A stretch of DNA of 64,000 nucleotides from CAZLMG01 sp964560765 (GCA_964560765.1 CAZLMG010000015.1:1-64000), one strand, 5' to 3'. Positions 25,675-35,291 are shown, counted from the first letter of the stretch. Translations and numbers: made by a program. Notes: generated by a model from the letters alone, not told the origin.

Positions 25675-26697
25675 TTAGCCAAGGTATTTGTCAAGCAAAG
25701 CATTCGCAGCTTGCGGGGATGCTTTTGCCTCAAGTAGCGCACTTAAAACTAATGGCGCGACGACCGTTGCATCGGACTCGATGACGAACATCGGAGTGTC
25801 TTTCGTGAGCTTATCCCATGTGATCTTCTCATTGGGAGTGGCGCCAGAATAAGAACCGTACGACGTGGTTGAGTCGGAAATCTGGCAGAAGTAGGCCCAA
25901 GGTTTCACCGGTTCCTGCAAGTCGTACTTGATGGAAGGTACGACGCAGATCGGAAAGTCTCCGGCGATTCCACCGCCAATTTGAAAGAAGCCTAAGCCCG
26001 CACCGCTTGCGAGTTCGCGATACTGATCATAAAAATAGGCCATGTACTCAATGCCGGACTTCGCAGAAAGAGGACTGCATTCGCCAGTCTTGACGTAACC
26101 TGCAAAAATATTTCCAAAGGTCGAGTCTTCGTAGCCTGGCACAACCAGAGGCAGATTCGCCTTGGCGGCGGCCAGCAGCCAGCATTCATCCGCAGGTCCC
26201 TCGTGGTGCGATGGATCGATTTGTTGGATGAGGTCGTAAAAGTACTCGTGCCAGAAGCGCCGCATCTGTGATTTTCCCGCATCGACCCACATGGGGACGA
26301 TAATCTTCTCGACAACCCGAAAGGCTTCGTCCTCCGGGATACTGGTATCGGTCACGCGGCGCATGCGGTTTTCAAGAATCCTAGTATCGTCTTCCTTAGT
26401 CAGGTAACGATAGTCGGGAAAGTCTTTGTAGCTATCATGGGCAACAAGTCGGAAGAGTGATTCCTCTAAATTGGCCCCGGTAACCGACAAACCGTGAATC
26501 AACCCAGCACGAATTGCGGGTGCCAGAGTTATGCCAAGTTGTGCGGACGACATCGCTCCGGCGACCGTCCAGAACATCTTTCCGCCCTGCTCGATGTGCC
26601 GCCAGTAAGCTACGAATGCGTCTCGTGTCGCTCGCGCGTTGAAATTCTTGTAGTTTTTAAGAATAAACTCAAGAATCGGCAGGTTTTCATTTTTCAT
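25675..26697 (-). CDS. deoxyhypusine-synthase-like enzyme
   Basis: A 340-residue protein of the deoxyhypusine synthase family. It shows FWTVAGAMSSAQLG (NAD-binding), GLIHGLSVTGANLEES, GGGIAGDFPICVVPS and the active-site block GSYSGATPNEKITWDKL, where Lys296 matches the Lys that forms the enzyme-intermediate imine in eukaryotic enzymes. In eukaryotes and archaea the enzyme modifies eIF5A with spermidine. Bacteria lack eIF5A, and bacterial relatives have been linked to homospermidine synthesis or remain uncharacterised. No other polyamine genes lie nearby. The start at 26697 has a GAGGT site. The most likely activity, polyamine aminobutyl transfer, is an inference. Confidence 0.88.
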   Translation of the reverse strand: MKNENLPILEFILKNYKNFNARATRDAFVAYWRHIEQGGKMFWTVAGAMSSAQLGITLAPAIRAGLIHGLSVTGANLEESLFRLVAHDSYKDFPDYRYLTKEDDTRILENRMRRVTDTSIPEDEAFRVVEKIIVPMWVDAGKSQMRRFWHEYFYDLIQQIDPSHHEGPADECWLLAAAKANLPLVVPGYEDSTFGNIFAGYVKTGECSPLSAKSGIEYMAYFYDQYRELASGAGLGFFQIGGGIAGDFPICVVPSIKYDLQEPVKPWAYFCQISDSTTSYGSYSGATPNEKITWDKLTKDTPMFVIESDATVVAPLVLSALLEAKASPQAANALLDKYLG

Positions 26698-26877
26698 TGG
26701 ATTCGACCTCGGGTTGCAAAGGGGTTATCGATACAAGAAGTCGCCTGCGGTTTCAAGGGGACATTTGCCTGCTGGCGCAGAGCAGTTACTCGTCTTGACC
26801 ACGGAACGTGTGATCATACCCGAATTGGTTTGAGCGCTGTGCATAAGCGGCAGGACTTTATTTCCTAAAGGGGGGCG

Positions 26878-28347
26878 GTGCTACAGAATATCAAAATGCT
26901 TTGGCGACTGGGCGCCATCCGGCTTGCGGAGCGTTGGCGCAGGGTGCAAAGCACGGCATATTTCGAGGCCGGGCTGGCTGCGGCACTTGTCGTTGTCGCT
27001 TTGTTGCCGCGCTACCTGGTCATCTATTTTTTTCCCGCAACTCCCGTTTCTGATTTTGCAGCTTATGTGAATTTGGCAGAGACAATCAGCAGCAATTCGT
27101 GGGCTCAGGGAGCCTCTGAGTGGAAGTTGCGCGCTGCGGGCCTGCCGACAATCCTAGCCATGATTTCCTGGATGATCCCTGTGGATATGGCCAGCCTTGG
27201 ACGTTTCGCGACGGCGACGGTGACGGGACTACTTCCCCTTATACCCTGGCTCGGACTGCGAGGTATTGTGCCCCCACTGATTCGGGTGATTTCGGCGTCA
27301 CTTTTGGCAATGTGGCCAGGACAGATTTTGACGGCCGGCGTTATCAGTGCCGACAATTGGGTTTTGCTGCCGACGGTCGGGCTTGTTACCGTTGCCGCAC
27401 GATCGTGGATCAGCGGGCGGAACGCCCCAGTCATGGCGGCGATGCTGCTTGGTTTTGCTACCTGGATTCGCCCTGAAATGCTCTTGGTGCTTTTTCCACT
27501 CGCCATCTTGGCGAGCCTCTCGGAGTATGGCAGGCGTATGAAGAGTGCCGCCGTTGGTCTCGCTGTCCTTGGGGTCTGCTTAGGGGGCATCGCTGGTCAA
27601 CGCTGGGTTGGGGCAGGGCATTTTTCCTTGGGTCCAGCTTCCGCTGGGACGGGACTACTTGGCACGTTTCTGCCCGGTGTTTTTCCTAGCCGATGGCGCT
27701 TAGACGGTGAGATGGTTTCATGCGTCAACCCTTTGAAGCGGCCAGGACAAACGATTGACCAGCTTTATCAATCGATAGCTATGAGAGAGCTGATGCGGCG
27801 ACCGCAGTACCACACAGTGCGCGCCCTACATAATGTCAGGTACAGTTGGTATTATGCTGAGAGTGACGCCTATTATTGGTCACTGCGTCGTGATTTGTTG
27901 CCGGCATCAGCGCACTCAAGTGCTGAGTTCTTGGCAAGCACGGCCTATAGATATCGAGGTTTATGGAACTTCGTCCCCCATTTCTTAGCAATTTTGGCGA
28001 CGGTTATCGCCGTCATTGCGCGGATGCCACTTCTACTCGTGATCGCCTCATCCGTCCTGATCAAGATCGGTGTGCATGCGCTCATTTCTAGTACTCCTAG
28101 ATATTTTGTGGTGACGACTGCACTTGAGTTTTTCCTCATCAGCTTCATGCTGCTGGTCCGTGACGGGAAGCGAGCCTGGCTAGTGCGAAAGTGGATGGTG
28201 CCCTCGATTGGCCTAGTAGGCTTAACCATGTTTATGGGCTATTTTGCGGCGCGATATGCTAGTGGCTATCTCCACAGACAGACGGAGCCCAAATACTCCT
28301 GTGCCCAAGTTCAGGAACGATATGGAGTACCATGGTCCAGTGGTTGA
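26878..28347 (+). CDS. GT-C-type membrane glycosyltransferase (ArnT/PMT-like)
   Basis: A 489-residue integral membrane protein starting at GTG 26878 after an AAAGGGGGG site. It has about ten hydrophobic helices. The first exposed loop carries PVSDFAAYV with Asp59, the kind of acidic residue that binds the lipid-linked sugar donor in GT-C enzymes, and FATWIRPEMLLV resembles the 'RP' loop of GT39/PMT-type proteins. It would transfer a sugar from a polyprenyl-phosphate donor in the periplasm or outer leaflet. The acceptor is unknown. The C-terminal soluble tail is short. The family assignment is moderate, because no other glycan genes surround it. Confidence 0.6.
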   Translation: MLQNIKMLWRLGAIRLAERWRRVQSTAYFEAGLAAALVVVALLPRYLVIYFFPATPVSDFAAYVNLAETISSNSWAQGASEWKLRAAGLPTILAMISWMIPVDMASLGRFATATVTGLLPLIPWLGLRGIVPPLIRVISASLLAMWPGQILTAGVISADNWVLLPTVGLVTVAARSWISGRNAPVMAAMLLGFATWIRPEMLLVLFPLAILASLSEYGRRMKSAAVGLAVLGVCLGGIAGQRWVGAGHFSLGPASAGTGLLGTFLPGVFPSRWRLDGEMVSCVNPLKRPGQTIDQLYQSIAMRELMRRPQYHTVRALHNVRYSWYYAESDAYYWSLRRDLLPASAHSSAEFLASTAYRYRGLWNFVPHFLAILATVIAVIARMPLLLVIASSVLIKIGVHALISSTPRYFVVTTALEFFLISFMLLVRDGKRAWLVRKWMVPSIGLVGLTMFMGYFAARYASGYLHRQTEPKYSCAQVQERYGVPWSSG

Positions 28348-28438
28348 GCGACTCCTGACCTGCAGTGCCCACACTCATTCGACCGATACACGGGCGAAAC
28401 TTCGCCCCTGCAATTCAAACTTTGCCCAGCCTAGCTGC

Positions 28439-29239
28439 TTAGACTTTGTCGGTGAAGAGCGACAGATAATTGGTCCACACCTGTTGCCGTGACCTCTCGA
28501 CGTCCCATCCGCGTAACTCGGCCAAATATGCGATAGTTTGCACCACCATGCAGGGTTCGCTGCGCTCCCCGCGTGTCGGAGCTAGGTACGGGGCATCCGT
28601 CTCTGTCAAAATTTTCTCAGCAGGAAGAGAGCGAAGCATTTTTGTAAAGGATTCGCTGTTTCGCGCGTTGGCGGGAATGGAAAACCACCATCCATCCTGT
28701 TCGGCCCACTGCTGGGCCCACTTGCTCTTGCCACCAAAACAATGAAAGTTGACGCGCGTCGCTCCATTGTGACGAAGAATTTCCGAAGCTCGTTGTTCGC
28801 ACTTGCGCGTATGAATAATGATTGGCAAGTGATGCTGCATGGAGATTTCGATGAGCTGTTCAAAAACCAATTCTTGCGCTGCAAATGTTTCCGAGCCAAC
28901 CCAGTGGCCATCGAGTCCACACTCGCCAACGGCGGCAAGGCGACCACTTGCGGCCATGCTCCGGATAAACTCAACCTCATCCTTGACGTTAAAGCGGCTG
29001 ACACGAAAGGGCAGTGTATCGGGCAGCAGATGATTGATAGCGTCCAGCGGATAAATGCCAAGTGCCGGCTTAATGCAGGCGAATTCCTGTGCCATCGCCA
29101 ATATCTTCCGATTACTATCCGGCTCAAGCCCATTCACCACCATGGCCGAAACACTGGCGTCGACCGCGCGCGCAATCACGGCGCGCCAATCGTCAGCAAA
29201 GCGACTGTGTGTAAGGTGCGTGTGAACATCGGCGTACAT
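28439..29239 (-). CDS. TatD-family metal-dependent hydrolase
   Basis: A 266-residue protein of the TatD deoxyribonuclease/hydrolase family. It has the metal-binding DVHTHL at the N-terminus, a GECGLDGHWVG block, PIIIHTRKC, VNFHCFGG and TETDAPYLAPTRG near the C-terminus. Family members are 3'-5' DNases or metal-dependent hydrolases involved in nucleic-acid quality control. The ATG at 29239 was chosen; a TTG at 29251 adds four residues. It lies 26 bp downstream of the polysaccharide-deacetylase-like gene and may be co-transcribed with it. Confidence 0.9.
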   Translation of the reverse strand: MYADVHTHLTHSRFADDWRAVIARAVDASVSAMVVNGLEPDSNRKILAMAQEFACIKPALGIYPLDAINHLLPDTLPFRVSRFNVKDEVEFIRSMAASGRLAAVGECGLDGHWVGSETFAAQELVFEQLIEISMQHHLPIIIHTRKCEQRASEILRHNGATRVNFHCFGGKSKWAQQWAEQDGWWFSIPANARNSESFTKMLRSLPAEKILTETDAPYLAPTRGERSEPCMVVQTIAYLAELRGWDVERSRQQVWTNYLSLFTDKV

Positions 29240-29265
29240 ATGCGGGCTCAATCTATTTTTTGAAT

Positions 29266-30378
29266 CTATCGACGGACGTTGGCACGCCCACTTAGTTCCC
29301 GCTGTTCTACGCTGACTGGTGCCATGGAGGCAATGGGAACTGGTCCAGTCACGGTCATGGGCTGCAAGGGGATTCGGCTCTCTTGGCTAATGGCAAAGAT
29401 ATCTTGCAGCACCCGCGCCAAGCGTGGGAGGTGCTGTGCGGCAGATTCGTGATGGAAGCTTAAGTGAAACAGCAGACCGCGGTGTGGGGCTGCGCGATGA
29501 GCAGCAACATAAGCACGATAGAGCTCGGATACTTGTCGCTCTGTCAAATAGTCTATCGCTGCCGCAGAATTTCCGACTTTTGTAATGCTGCCGCCCTGAA
29601 CTTGAATGACGCGGGGTTGGGCAAGGGGCGTTTGATCTTGCCATAACGCTTTAAGCCATCGACCCAAGGGAAAGTGCTGCAGGCGACCGCTGATCAACTC
29701 AGGCGGGACGGCGGAAAATTCATACAGGAAGCCGCTTCGCGCAGCGGCACTCAGCACCTGAGGAGTCGCCATCCAGCCACCCGCGCGAAACCCGGTTGGA
29801 CGGCTGAAACCTTGGTCCACCAGCAGTTTTGCACTGTGCTCCATCAGCTTAACCAATTCTTCTTCGCTATAGGAGGACAATGGCACTTCATGTCCACAAT
29901 CAAACTGACAGTCACGCGCAGAGAGGGTGTTACCCCAGAAGGTCGGACTATCTCGAAAGATCAATCCCGAATCTTGGACGAGCGAACGCCAGCCATTGAG
30001 TGTCATTCCGGTTGCGTCGCCAGCGCGCATGGTCGATAAAATCTTTGCCGTAATCGACTCAGCATCAGCGCCTGGTTTGGTGTAGTAAGCTGGGTTTAGG
30101 AAGTGGGTGATCGAAATGCTAGAGAATTGCGAGCGAAACTCTTGAATTGCGGCCAAACTAGATGGGTTGATTTCTGCGCCCTCCCAAACCTGGCTTAGCT
30201 GCAGGATGATGGGACGCGGCGAATTTGACCTGGCAAAGTCGTCACTGCCGCGCGCAAACAGGCGACCATAGTTGGCAAGGCTCTGCCACTGGGACCAATC
30301 CGGTGCGCCCATGATGGCAGTGGCGCCCACGGTCAAGCCGATCGTAATCATCTTTATGTAGCGAGTTGAGTGATTCAC
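29266..30378 (-). CDS. exported polysaccharide-deacetylase-like protein
   Basis: A 370-residue protein. The frame extends to 30468, but a GTG at 30378 forms a GTGA overlap with the stop of the upstream metalloprotease gene and directly precedes a signal-peptide-like segment (RYIKMITIGLTVGATAIMGA), so that is the likely start. The region CQFDCGHEVPLSSYSEEELV followed by GFSRPTGFRAGGWMATPQVL matches the NodB-type deacetylase pattern (H...FRAG), and LLFHLSFHHES gives the later His motif. It would act on acetylated glycans in the periplasm or outside the cell. The typical zinc His-Asp triad is only partly visible, so catalytic competence is uncertain. Likely translated together with the metalloprotease. 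Confidence 0.55.
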   Translation of the reverse strand: MNHSTRYIKMITIGLTVGATAIMGAPDWSQWQSLANYGRLFARGSDDFARSNSPRPIILQLSQVWEGAEINPSSLAAIQEFRSQFSSISITHFLNPAYYTKPGADAESITAKILSTMRAGDATGMTLNGWRSLVQDSGLIFRDSPTFWGNTLSARDCQFDCGHEVPLSSYSEEELVKLMEHSAKLLVDQGFSRPTGFRAGGWMATPQVLSAAARSGFLYEFSAVPPELISGRLQHFPLGRWLKALWQDQTPLAQPRVIQVQGGSITKVGNSAAAIDYLTERQVSELYRAYVAAHRAAPHRGLLFHLSFHHESAAQHLPRLARVLQDIFAISQESRIPLQPMTVTGPVPIASMAPVSVEQRELSGRANVRR

Positions 30379-32276
30379 GGGCGCGGTTCCGACCCGGTGA
30401 CGAGTTGACGAGACCGGCTCCGAAGAGTCATAAGCAGAGGCGAAAGAATCATGAGCCAAGCACCCCATTGACCGTGAGCGCCGGAGGCCACGACGCCGCA
30501 GAATGCTGGCCCTGTGGTGCGCGAGCTGCTTTGCACAGTCTTCGTTCCCGTGGTGCCAGCTGCTGAAGTGCGGTTGATGGGGTCAGCCAGAGACGGCAGA
30601 GTCTCGGTGGTATAGTCGAAGTCTTCGATGAATGACGTCAGTCCAGCGTTGATGCCAGCATGATAAATGTCGGCGTTGTAGGTGCCGCCGGTCAGTTCGC
30701 GGTCGGCAAGTAGCAGGGCCAACATCAGGTTACGGTAACCACTGCGTTCGGTCAGCAATGTGATCGCTTTGTATACGATCTCGCTTAACGTATCCGCAGG
30801 AATTGGACCAGGGCCGGAGTCGACTTCGCGCAGTTTCCAGAGCATCCCGCTGATAAATTGGCTGCGAAAGTGCGGCTCGGTTGGTGCCGTATCTAGGGTG
30901 TAATCATTCTTGCCGCTGCGTAGGCATGCGCCGTTCGTATAGCATTTGATGGGGCTGTTGAGCGGGCAAATCGACTCGCCGAGACAGGCATCACCACTAC
31001 TGGAAAAGGACATAAAATCAGCGAGCCCCTCGTGCAACACCAACGACTGATCTTGCGTCCATTTCAAGGTTTGGAAGACAACGTGATGACCAAATTCGTG
31101 GGTCACCACATCGCGGTCCTTAGGCAGATTCTTCAAGACTTGGCCGTCACCATCTCCCACGTGGATGCTTGGAAACGTCGTGCTGGTCGTTTCAGGTGTG
31201 TACAAGGCGTTATTAATTCCGTCCGGATCGTTAATGAACGCGTGAATGTTCAAACGAATGGGGTTGGTCGTGTAGTGGGCGTAGCCCAACGTCGTATACC
31301 ATTTGTGAGCCTCAGTAACGTGTACAAAGACGGATGCTTCGTCGAAATTATTGCGCTGCGTCGATCCACCCGCCTTCGGAGCATACATAATCGGTGAGTA
31401 ATTAAACTCACGTGTCGGTTCGTACGCGCGTGCGACACCGCTCAAAGATTCGTTGGTATTGGTGAACATCAAGTCAGAGGTGAGCGTGAAACTCGCGTCG
31501 AGATTCTCAAGCGTGAAATTTGTGAGGTCATTGTTGTTTGGGTTTGTGGCGTAGACGCGGGCAATTCCGGTAAATGGTATGAAGTTAGTTGCTAGGTCAA
31601 AAACCGTCGAATCATCAGCCAGAGCTCGATACGGCAGTCCGCTGGCATCGACGTATAATTCCCACACGGGCACGAGATCGTCGGCCGTTACATACAAGCA
31701 GCGCTGACCCTTGATGACATGCGCGCGATCAATGGCCACACCCTCACTCGCAAGGCTGGCGACGACCTGTTCCATAGCGTCGGCGCGAGAGCTCCAGTCG
31801 CTTCTGGTTGGGACATAACGGGGTTCGATATCAGGCATCTCCCCGAGCAAGGTTGGCTGGGCGATGCCAGAGAGGACATGTGCGCGCAATTGAAAATCAC
31901 ACAGAGGGAATCCGCCAACATAAAAGCGATAATCTCTGGTTTCCGTGGAACCGGCGCGACCGGCAAATTGGACGCGAGTCCCTCGTACATCAAACCCTGG
32001 TGGCAACATCATATCGACGAGTGTGCCTTTGACGGCTTCATCTAGGCTGACCAATCCGCGTTGAAATCTGCGAAAGGACACCGGAGCGGATAGGTGAAAG
32101 CCGCGTTGAAAGGGGTGCAAGCTGACGGATCGCACGCGCTGACCCAGATCGGGGCGAGAAAACTTGTTTACCGGACTCTCGAATGGGCGGGCACTGGCGT
32201 TTGCCGTCGCTAAGAGACTTAGCGCGCCTAAGGCAGCAGTTTTCCACAGCGGTGTCGACCCATTCCGGTTCGCCAT
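30375..32276 (-). CDS. secreted M36/M4-like metalloprotease with C-terminal anchor
   Basis: A 633-residue protein starting at ATG 32276 (the frame is open to 32324; AAGGGG lies in front). A signal peptide ends near ANASA. A propeptide-like region (about 30-230) precedes the catalytic zinc site VVTHEFGHHVV (His393, Glu394, His397) and the third-ligand motif LHEGLADF (Glu416). This arrangement is typical of fungalysin/thermolysin-type endopeptidases. The C-terminus carries Cys-Gly (FCGVVASGAHG), a hydrophobic segment (GAWLMILSPLLMTL) and an Arg-rich tail, resembling cysteine-type C-terminal sorting signals such as MYXO-CTERM. So the protease may be cut and anchored after secretion. The stop overlaps the next gene start as GTGA. 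Confidence 0.8.
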   Translation of the reverse strand: MANRNGSTPLWKTAALGALSLLATANASARPFESPVNKFSRPDLGQRVRSVSLHPFQRGFHLSAPVSFRRFQRGLVSLDEAVKGTLVDMMLPPGFDVRGTRVQFAGRAGSTETRDYRFYVGGFPLCDFQLRAHVLSGIAQPTLLGEMPDIEPRYVPTRSDWSSRADAMEQVVASLASEGVAIDRAHVIKGQRCLYVTADDLVPVWELYVDASGLPYRALADDSTVFDLATNFIPFTGIARVYATNPNNNDLTNFTLENLDASFTLTSDLMFTNTNESLSGVARAYEPTREFNYSPIMYAPKAGGSTQRNNFDEASVFVHVTEAHKWYTTLGYAHYTTNPIRLNIHAFINDPDGINNALYTPETTSTTFPSIHVGDGDGQVLKNLPKDRDVVTHEFGHHVVFQTLKWTQDQSLVLHEGLADFMSFSSSGDACLGESICPLNSPIKCYTNGACLRSGKNDYTLDTAPTEPHFRSQFISGMLWKLREVDSGPGPIPADTLSEIVYKAITLLTERSGYRNLMLALLLADRELTGGTYNADIYHAGINAGLTSFIEDFDYTTETLPSLADPINRTSAAGTTGTKTVQSSSRTTGPAFCGVVASGAHGQWGAWLMILSPLLMTLRSRSRQLVTGSEPRP

Positions 32277-32625
32277 CGATAAGGCCCCTTCAGTACAGGA
32301 AATTCCACTATTCCGCCGGCGCAACGCGACGCGTCTTGGTTTCGCCCGTTCCTACCGTAGGTACGTATCGGCAAATGCCGAAAGATCTTAAGAGGGGAGA
32401 TAATTTGTGTCGTAGTTTCGGAATATTGCGATCGAATGTGCGTGGCCTCACCATGGGACATTTGATTTCTTCTCAAATTTTCAGAGGTCCTTGATAATAT
32501 GAATTTTGCAAAGACTCATGAACCCAGCAGCGCGGTGGCGCGCGTCGAAAAGAATCAAACTCTCGGTTAAGACTGAGTCGCAAAAAGCCGATAAGATCCC
32601 TGCCTCGATCAAGCTTGGAGAAGGT
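32277..32625. other. divergent intergenic region between metalloprotease and Cys-rich protein
   Basis: No gene is supported in these 349 bases. They must hold the promoters of both flanking genes. An AAGAGGGGAGA stretch near 32388-32400 looks like a ribosome site, but no good open frame follows it. The plus-strand frame of the next gene is open back to 32506 but lacks a signal peptide there. Confidence 0.4.
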
Positions 32626-33912
32626 ATGGGTAGGTTGTGGTCGACATCCATTCTTGCAATGCTTCTGCCCCTGCATTCTTCTTGTTATTCAGAAAGCGAG
32701 GCACATAAGACTCCTCATCAGAGCGCCATCACCTCGTCGCAAGACCACCTCAGCAAGGAGATCCCCGCAGCGACGACCGATTCCGCCCAGAGCTACCAGT
32801 CCGCATTACGTGCTTCTCGTGCGTACTTAGACGGTGAATCAAGGCAGATCATTGATTTGTTACTAACTGACGGCGAAATCTTGACCCCGCAATCCAGTGT
32901 GATGCACGAAGCGATGAAGGGTTCGACGGTGTACCTCAGGCTTGCCTCGACGCAAACTCCGGAGGATCTCGATCGTCAGATCTACGGCATTACCGAAATT
33001 ATTGCGATTCCTGGTGAAAATTCTTGGATCAAATCTTGGACTCGATCGGATACTTTGAAATTCTTCAGTCCAGTCCCAATCAACTTTGAACTCGCTGCTC
33101 AGGTCTACCTTCGGACGGAGATCCTCTTTGTTGCGCAGACCACGGACAATGGCCTAAAGAACATGTTCGATTCCGCCGCGACCAAGGCCTTTCTCTTGCA
33201 AACTGAAAAGAATGAGACGACTACGACCCTTGGGGGGCAGCCTAGCAGTTACTCCCCAACAACCCCAGATGGTCTAGAAGTACAATCGAATCCATCTCCA
33301 TCCAGCAGCACGGAGGTACCAGCTGCCGTGGCCCCGTGCCGCGAGACAGGCGACTCCTGCCAAGGGGTTTGTCGAGACAGCGTGGAACCTATCCAGTGTT
33401 GTGAAGCGCATCTTGGGCCAGATGCAGAGGCAAGTTGTGTGACTCGCTTTTTGATACACTGTTATAATCAGGCGCTCACTTCCGTCCATCCTCTCTGCTC
33501 GGACGTTTCCAGCAAACCATGGACTCCCATCGTCAGTCCCCCAGCAACCCCTCCGGTAGCCACGCTGTCACCCGCAGCGACTCCTATGTGCCCCGATGGG
33601 CAGTCTTGGGACGAATCAACAGGTAGTTGCATGCAAACTATCAACGAGCCGGTGTGTAAGCTTGATGAAACTCCATGCCACGGTAGCTGTTGTAGCGCAG
33701 GCACCACTTGCACTGGGTTTCGCAGTTTCCCCTGTAAGAATAGCTGGGGAATTGTAACTTTCCCCAGACGTCCGCACTGCTCACTCGGTAAATGGAGTTG
33801 CCGCCCCTTACTCGGAGTCACTCAGTGCTGTCAAGCGAAGGAATTATGTGGTTGGGAAGGATGTTACAGTAATCCTAGTGATAATATGCAATTCCTCAAC
33901 GAAACGCTGTAG
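32626..33912 (+). CDS. exported protein with cysteine-rich C-terminal region
   Basis: A 428-residue protein. ATG 32626 is preceded by GGAGAAGGT and starts a signal sequence (LWSTSILAMLLPLHSSC, possible lipobox). The central part (about 45-215) has a globular feel with TTDSAQSYQSAL and SWTRSDTLKFF. The last 190 residues are rich in Cys, Pro and Ser, with C-x(n)-C pairs such as CRETGDSCQGVCRD, CKLDETPCHGSCC and CCQAKELCGWEGCYS. These look like repeated disulfide knots, common in secreted or surface-attached proteins. No family is recognised. It converges on the S1/P1 nuclease gene. Confidence 0.55.
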   Translation: MGRLWSTSILAMLLPLHSSCYSESEAHKTPHQSAITSSQDHLSKEIPAATTDSAQSYQSALRASRAYLDGESRQIIDLLLTDGEILTPQSSVMHEAMKGSTVYLRLASTQTPEDLDRQIYGITEIIAIPGENSWIKSWTRSDTLKFFSPVPINFELAAQVYLRTEILFVAQTTDNGLKNMFDSAATKAFLLQTEKNETTTTLGGQPSSYSPTTPDGLEVQSNPSPSSSTEVPAAVAPCRETGDSCQGVCRDSVEPIQCCEAHLGPDAEASCVTRFLIHCYNQALTSVHPLCSDVSSKPWTPIVSPPATPPVATLSPAATPMCPDGQSWDESTGSCMQTINEPVCKLDETPCHGSCCSAGTTCTGFRSFPCKNSWGIVTFPRRPHCSLGKWSCRPLLGVTQCCQAKELCGWEGCYSNPSDNMQFLNETL

Positions 33913-33971
33913 TGAGCGAGCTAAACGCATACCTGGCTCTTGATCGATCCGTAGCGACATGAATTTTTTGT

Positions 33972-35048
33972 TTAAAGCAAATAGTCAGGCTCGATGAAGT
34001 CTGGCCGAACTGGGTATTCCCAGCTCATGTAGTCGGCTAGGTTGGGTTTGCCCGCCGCCTGCCAGCTCCAAAACCAAATCTCGGCCAAGGCGTTGGCTGC
34101 TAACGCCAAGCGCTCGACGATAAGCGGGCGAAACTTGGTCGCGGTGTCCGCGGCTGGGCGGCGTGTGGCGGCAATCTGCAGGGGCTCTTGTTGACTAGGC
34201 CTCAGCAGCGCGTGCTGCTTATCCAATTGCAAAATCTGATCGCGCTTACCAAAGCTATCGAGAACAAGGATCCAAGCGATCTCAAGGGGTGCATCAAGCT
34301 TTGCAAGTTGGGACGCATACTTCGTTCGGAGTGGTTTCAGAGGATGCAGGAGCGCGGCCTGCATGACTTCGTGGTCCAACGTCAAATCCAGAGCACCCAC
34401 CGCCTCGGATTCAAAGTACGCGTGCAGGCCGCCTTGGCCGCTGCCGTAGCCGTCGTAGTCCGCAACGGTATGCATGGGGTTGCCTAGATCACCGACAAAG
34501 TGAGCCATGATTCCGCCATGCAAAAGCGCGCGATCCACGGCGGCGTTCAGGCCTTTCTCGCTTGGCTTTTTTCGCGCCAATGCCTTACCTGCGTCGGCAA
34601 ATTGCTGACGCATGCTTTGACCCAGTTGTTGGATTCGCCAGGGAGCTGTACCGACACGATTGGAGAGTTCGAGCTTTTGCTCTTTCGCAGCAGCATAAGC
34701 CTGACTGATGGTCAGGGGCAGTGCTGTGGCGCTGGGCATTTTGATCAGCCGATCGATATTGAAGTAGTGGGTTGGACTGTTTTGCTCGCGTGTGGCGGCA
34801 TCGCCGTTGCGCCAGACGATGTCAGGAACATTGGCAAGATGCCCCAGCATATGCTCTTTGAACGCAAACGGCTGGGTCAATTGGGGCGCTGCTGAATGAT
34901 CCTGAATCAACAGGCGAGCGGCGACGCGCGCCACCAGGTCGTGACCTCTTTCGCCCCAGGCCATGGCCAGCTGTGAATGACCAATGCAGAAGATGAATAG
35001 CAACGTCCACAGATCGCATGAATTGCGGACAAGGCGCCGATGACGCAA
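33972..35048 (-). CDS. secreted S1/P1-type zinc nuclease
   Basis: A protein of about 358 residues. The mature chain begins at the Trp of AMAWGERGHD, where the N-terminal Trp and His are zinc ligands of S1/P1 nucleases. Other ligands are in LANVPDIVW, HYFNIDRL and GGIMAHFVGDLGNPMHTV, with the Asp/His metal set typical of the family. It hydrolyses single-stranded nucleic acids or phospholipids (the family includes phospholipase C) outside the cytoplasm. TTG at 35048 has a GGGGAA site and gives a proper signal peptide; upstream GTG codons are alternatives in the open frame to 35177. Confidence 0.85.
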   Translation of the reverse strand: MRHRRLVRNSCDLWTLLFIFCIGHSQLAMAWGERGHDLVARVAARLLIQDHSAAPQLTQPFAFKEHMLGHLANVPDIVWRNGDAATREQNSPTHYFNIDRLIKMPSATALPLTISQAYAAAKEQKLELSNRVGTAPWRIQQLGQSMRQQFADAGKALARKKPSEKGLNAAVDRALLHGGIMAHFVGDLGNPMHTVADYDGYGSGQGGLHAYFESEAVGALDLTLDHEVMQAALLHPLKPLRTKYASQLAKLDAPLEIAWILVLDSFGKRDQILQLDKQHALLRPSQQEPLQIAATRRPAADTATKFRPLIVERLALAANALAEIWFWSWQAAGKPNLADYMSWEYPVRPDFIEPDYLL

Positions 35049-35291
35049 AAGAAATTCCCCATGCACGAAAAAGTTAACATGATTAAGTACACGGGCCTGA
35101 GGTGATGCGCAATGGTTCCTTGTCACAAGTTTTCCACAGGTGCTGTTAATAACTCCGGGGGGTGAAGCCGTGTCCACCAGATTTAGCGCACCTTTTGCCG
35201 CATCGCCTAAATATTAATCAGTTGCCCCCAATAACTTTTTTTGACATCTTCAACCGCAAGTTTGTTGACGTACCAATTCGAGACTCCATTC

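Noticed and set aside
35128..35140. TTTTCCACA, a near match to a DnaA box
   Set aside because: A single site with one mismatch and no cluster, no AT-rich unwinding region and no dnaA or dnaN nearby; not an origin.
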